A stretch of 64,000 bases of DNA from an uncultured Pseudomonadales bacterium (GTDB taxonomy: Bacteria > Pseudomonadota > Gammaproteobacteria > Pseudomonadales > Azotimanducaceae). The notes under the pieces were generated by a model. The model had not been told where the DNA came from, did not search any database, and was given only the letters and a program-made list of their open reading frames with translations. Positions 63,039 to 64,000 of the stretch are shown one piece after another. The stretch is taken from positions 744,001 to 808,000 of the forward strand of contig CATOTI010000002.1 in NCBI GenBank assembly GCA_951813295.1, written 5' to 3'. Position 1 is the first letter of the stretch; each line of letters begins with the position of its first letter. The translations under genes were made by a program, and so were the position numbers.

Positions 63039-64000
63039 TTACGACAAAAAGCGAAGTCCTTCGAACGCGCCATCCTCGCGCCACTCCTCGAGGAGTTTGA
63101 AGAACCGAATCGAGCCGCCGCCGTAAGGGGCCGATTGGGCAGCGGTCGGATTCGGCTGCCCTTCGTTGTTGTAGTAACCCGGCGTGCAATCGGGACCACC
63201 GAGACCACCTAACGGTCCGCCGGAAAAGCCGAGAATCGTGTCTACCCACTGATCTTCCGACGCTTGTTCGACCTCGACCTGGGTGAAGCCCTGCTCGAGC
63301 GCGTGCTTGATGATGTGCGCCTGGTGCACGGCCGATTCGTCTAGGAGGTGCGGGAAGTTCGCGGTGAAGCCGCCCTGCGAGGTGTTCATGATGAAGAGGT
63401 TCGGGAAGCCGTAACTGCCCATGCCGTGAAGCGTCCGGGTGCCTTCCGACCAATGATCGGAGAGCGCACGGCCTGCCTTGCCATAGACCTCGTAGCCGGA
63501 GCGCCGTGTATAGCTCGTGCCGACTTCGAAACCGGTCGAATAGATGATGCAGTCGACCTCGTACTCGACCCCGCCGACAACAACACCGTTCTCGGTGACG
63601 CGATCGACGCCCTGGCCGTTGGTGTCGACCAGCGTCACGTTGGCGCGATTGAACGTCGGTAGATAGTCGTCGTTGAAGGTCGGCCGTTTGCAGAACATTT
63701 TGTAGTAAGGCTTCAGCTTCTCGGCGACATCCGGATCGTCCACATATTCATCGACTCGAGCGCGAATCTCTTCCATCTTCTCGAAGTTGGCCATTTCCAT
63801 GACCGTCGGGATGTCCATGTTGTCGCCGTCTTTCGCGCGGCGGAAATGCTGGAGCATCTTGCCGATGAGATCCGTCCATCCGTCGTCGACGAGATCCTCT
63901 TTTTGCGGAACACCGGAAATCAACGCGTTGAAGTTCTCCATGCGGTGTTTTTGCCAACCCGCCTCAAGTGAATCGGCCCAGGCCGTATCGGTCGGCCGAT
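63039..64000 (-). CDS. Flavin-containing (BVMO-like) monooxygenase, N-terminal part outside window
   Basis: The frame is open to the right edge, giving at least 320 residues. The part seen matches the C-terminal half of BVMO-like enzymes: WADSLEAGWQKHRMENF, YKMFCKRPTFNDDYLPTFNR, the FAD-proximal CIIYSTGFEVG and YGFPNLFIMNTSQGG, and a closing VDTILGF region. The first Rossmann fold and the FxGxxxHxxxW motif lie beyond 64000. It resembles the BVMO at 18570 (CKRPTFHDEFLPTFN there). Probably a ketone-oxidising enzyme; it is transcribed together with the cysteine-synthase-like gene. Confidence 0.85.
   Translation of the reverse strand, partial: RPTDTAWADSLEAGWQKHRMENFNALISGVPQKEDLVDDGWTDLIGKMLQHFRRAKDGDNMDIPTVMEMANFEKMEEIRARVDEYVDDPDVAEKLKPYYKMFCKRPTFNDDYLPTFNRANVTLVDTNGQGVDRVTENGVVVGGVEYEVDCIIYSTGFEVGTSYTRRSGYEVYGKAGRALSDHWSEGTRTLHGMGSYGFPNLFIMNTSQGGFTANFPHLLDESAVHQAHIIKHALEQGFTQVEVEQASEDQWVDTILGFSGGPLGGLGGPDCTPGYYNNEGQPNPTAAQSAPYGGGSIRFFKLLEEWREDGAFEGLRFLS

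Overview
The window is a GC-rich stretch (roughly 60% GC by eye) of a Gram-negative, aerobic, heterotrophic bacterium. The outer-membrane TonB-dependent receptor, lipoproteins, periplasmic binding proteins, gene style and start-site usage suggest an uncultured member of the Pseudomonadota, probably gammaproteobacterial and marine or host-associated. The lineage is an inference, because there is no rRNA or other taxonomic marker here. No tRNA, rRNA, CRISPR array, integrase or transposase was recognised.

Layout. 1-5206 (minus): a TPR lipoprotein, an Ala/Glu-rich coiled-coil exported protein and a TonB receptor carrying Asp-rich calcium-type repeats, interrupted by one in-frame TAA. 5359-12679: three PhyH-family dioxygenases, a nucleoside hydrolase, a cytochrome-fused PQQ-type sugar dehydrogenase and a TauD-type dioxygenase. 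12815-16395 (plus): a tyrosine-phosphatase-like protein, an HSL-type esterase and NAD malic enzyme (each with an apparent 1-nt frameshift), and a tiny membrane protein. 16405-17045: the first copy of a structured interspersed repeat. 17136-22134: an SDR, GST and Baeyer-Villiger monooxygenase (BVMO) operon, a second GST and a CmcJ-type enzyme. 22144-28180: an operon for D-amino-acyl or D-peptide hydrolysis, a heme-binding-like and NIPSNAP pair, and an amidohydrolase. 28180-32932: a selenoprotein-B-family gene with a UGA inside a UxxC motif, an orphan molybdopterin hydroxylase subunit, a DUF899 protein and a GFA protein. 32985-33919: an unknown gene behind a structured leader. 33920-44862: a sulfatase, TauD, a large receptor-like membrane protein, an FAD monooxygenase, a SLOG-SLATT protein, a serine hydrolase and a GST. 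44870-51505: PhyH, then myo-inositol oxygenase flanked by two orphan peptide-type binding proteins. 51559-56900: an SRPBCC and ArsR pair, a second sulfatase, a shrunken Nramp gene, a methyltransferase and an MFS carrier. 56966-64000: two divergent D-aminoacylase-like genes around the second repeat copy, a D-2-hydroxyacid dehydrogenase, a cysteine-synthase-like enzyme and the 3' part of another BVMO.

Together the genes describe a scavenger of diverse organic matter. Seven Fe(II)/2-oxoglutarate-type or related oxygenases, two BVMO-like enzymes, three GSTs, two sulfatases, three D-aminoacylase-like hydrolases and a DppA peptidase suggest processing of hydroxylated, sulfated, D-amino-acid-containing or aromatic metabolites. 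Most genes stand alone or in pairs, and few complete pathways are visible.

Several genes carry lesions: a nonsense codon, two single-base frameshifts, a TAG plus TGA gene, and an internal deletion. Either this is a draft or metagenomic assembly with residual errors or the locus is decaying. The most unusual items are the candidate selenoprotein, the two-copy hairpin-rich repeat with its approximately 22-nt tail array, the possible attenuator at 33570-33919, and the SLOG-SLATT and receptor-like membrane protein neighbourhood.
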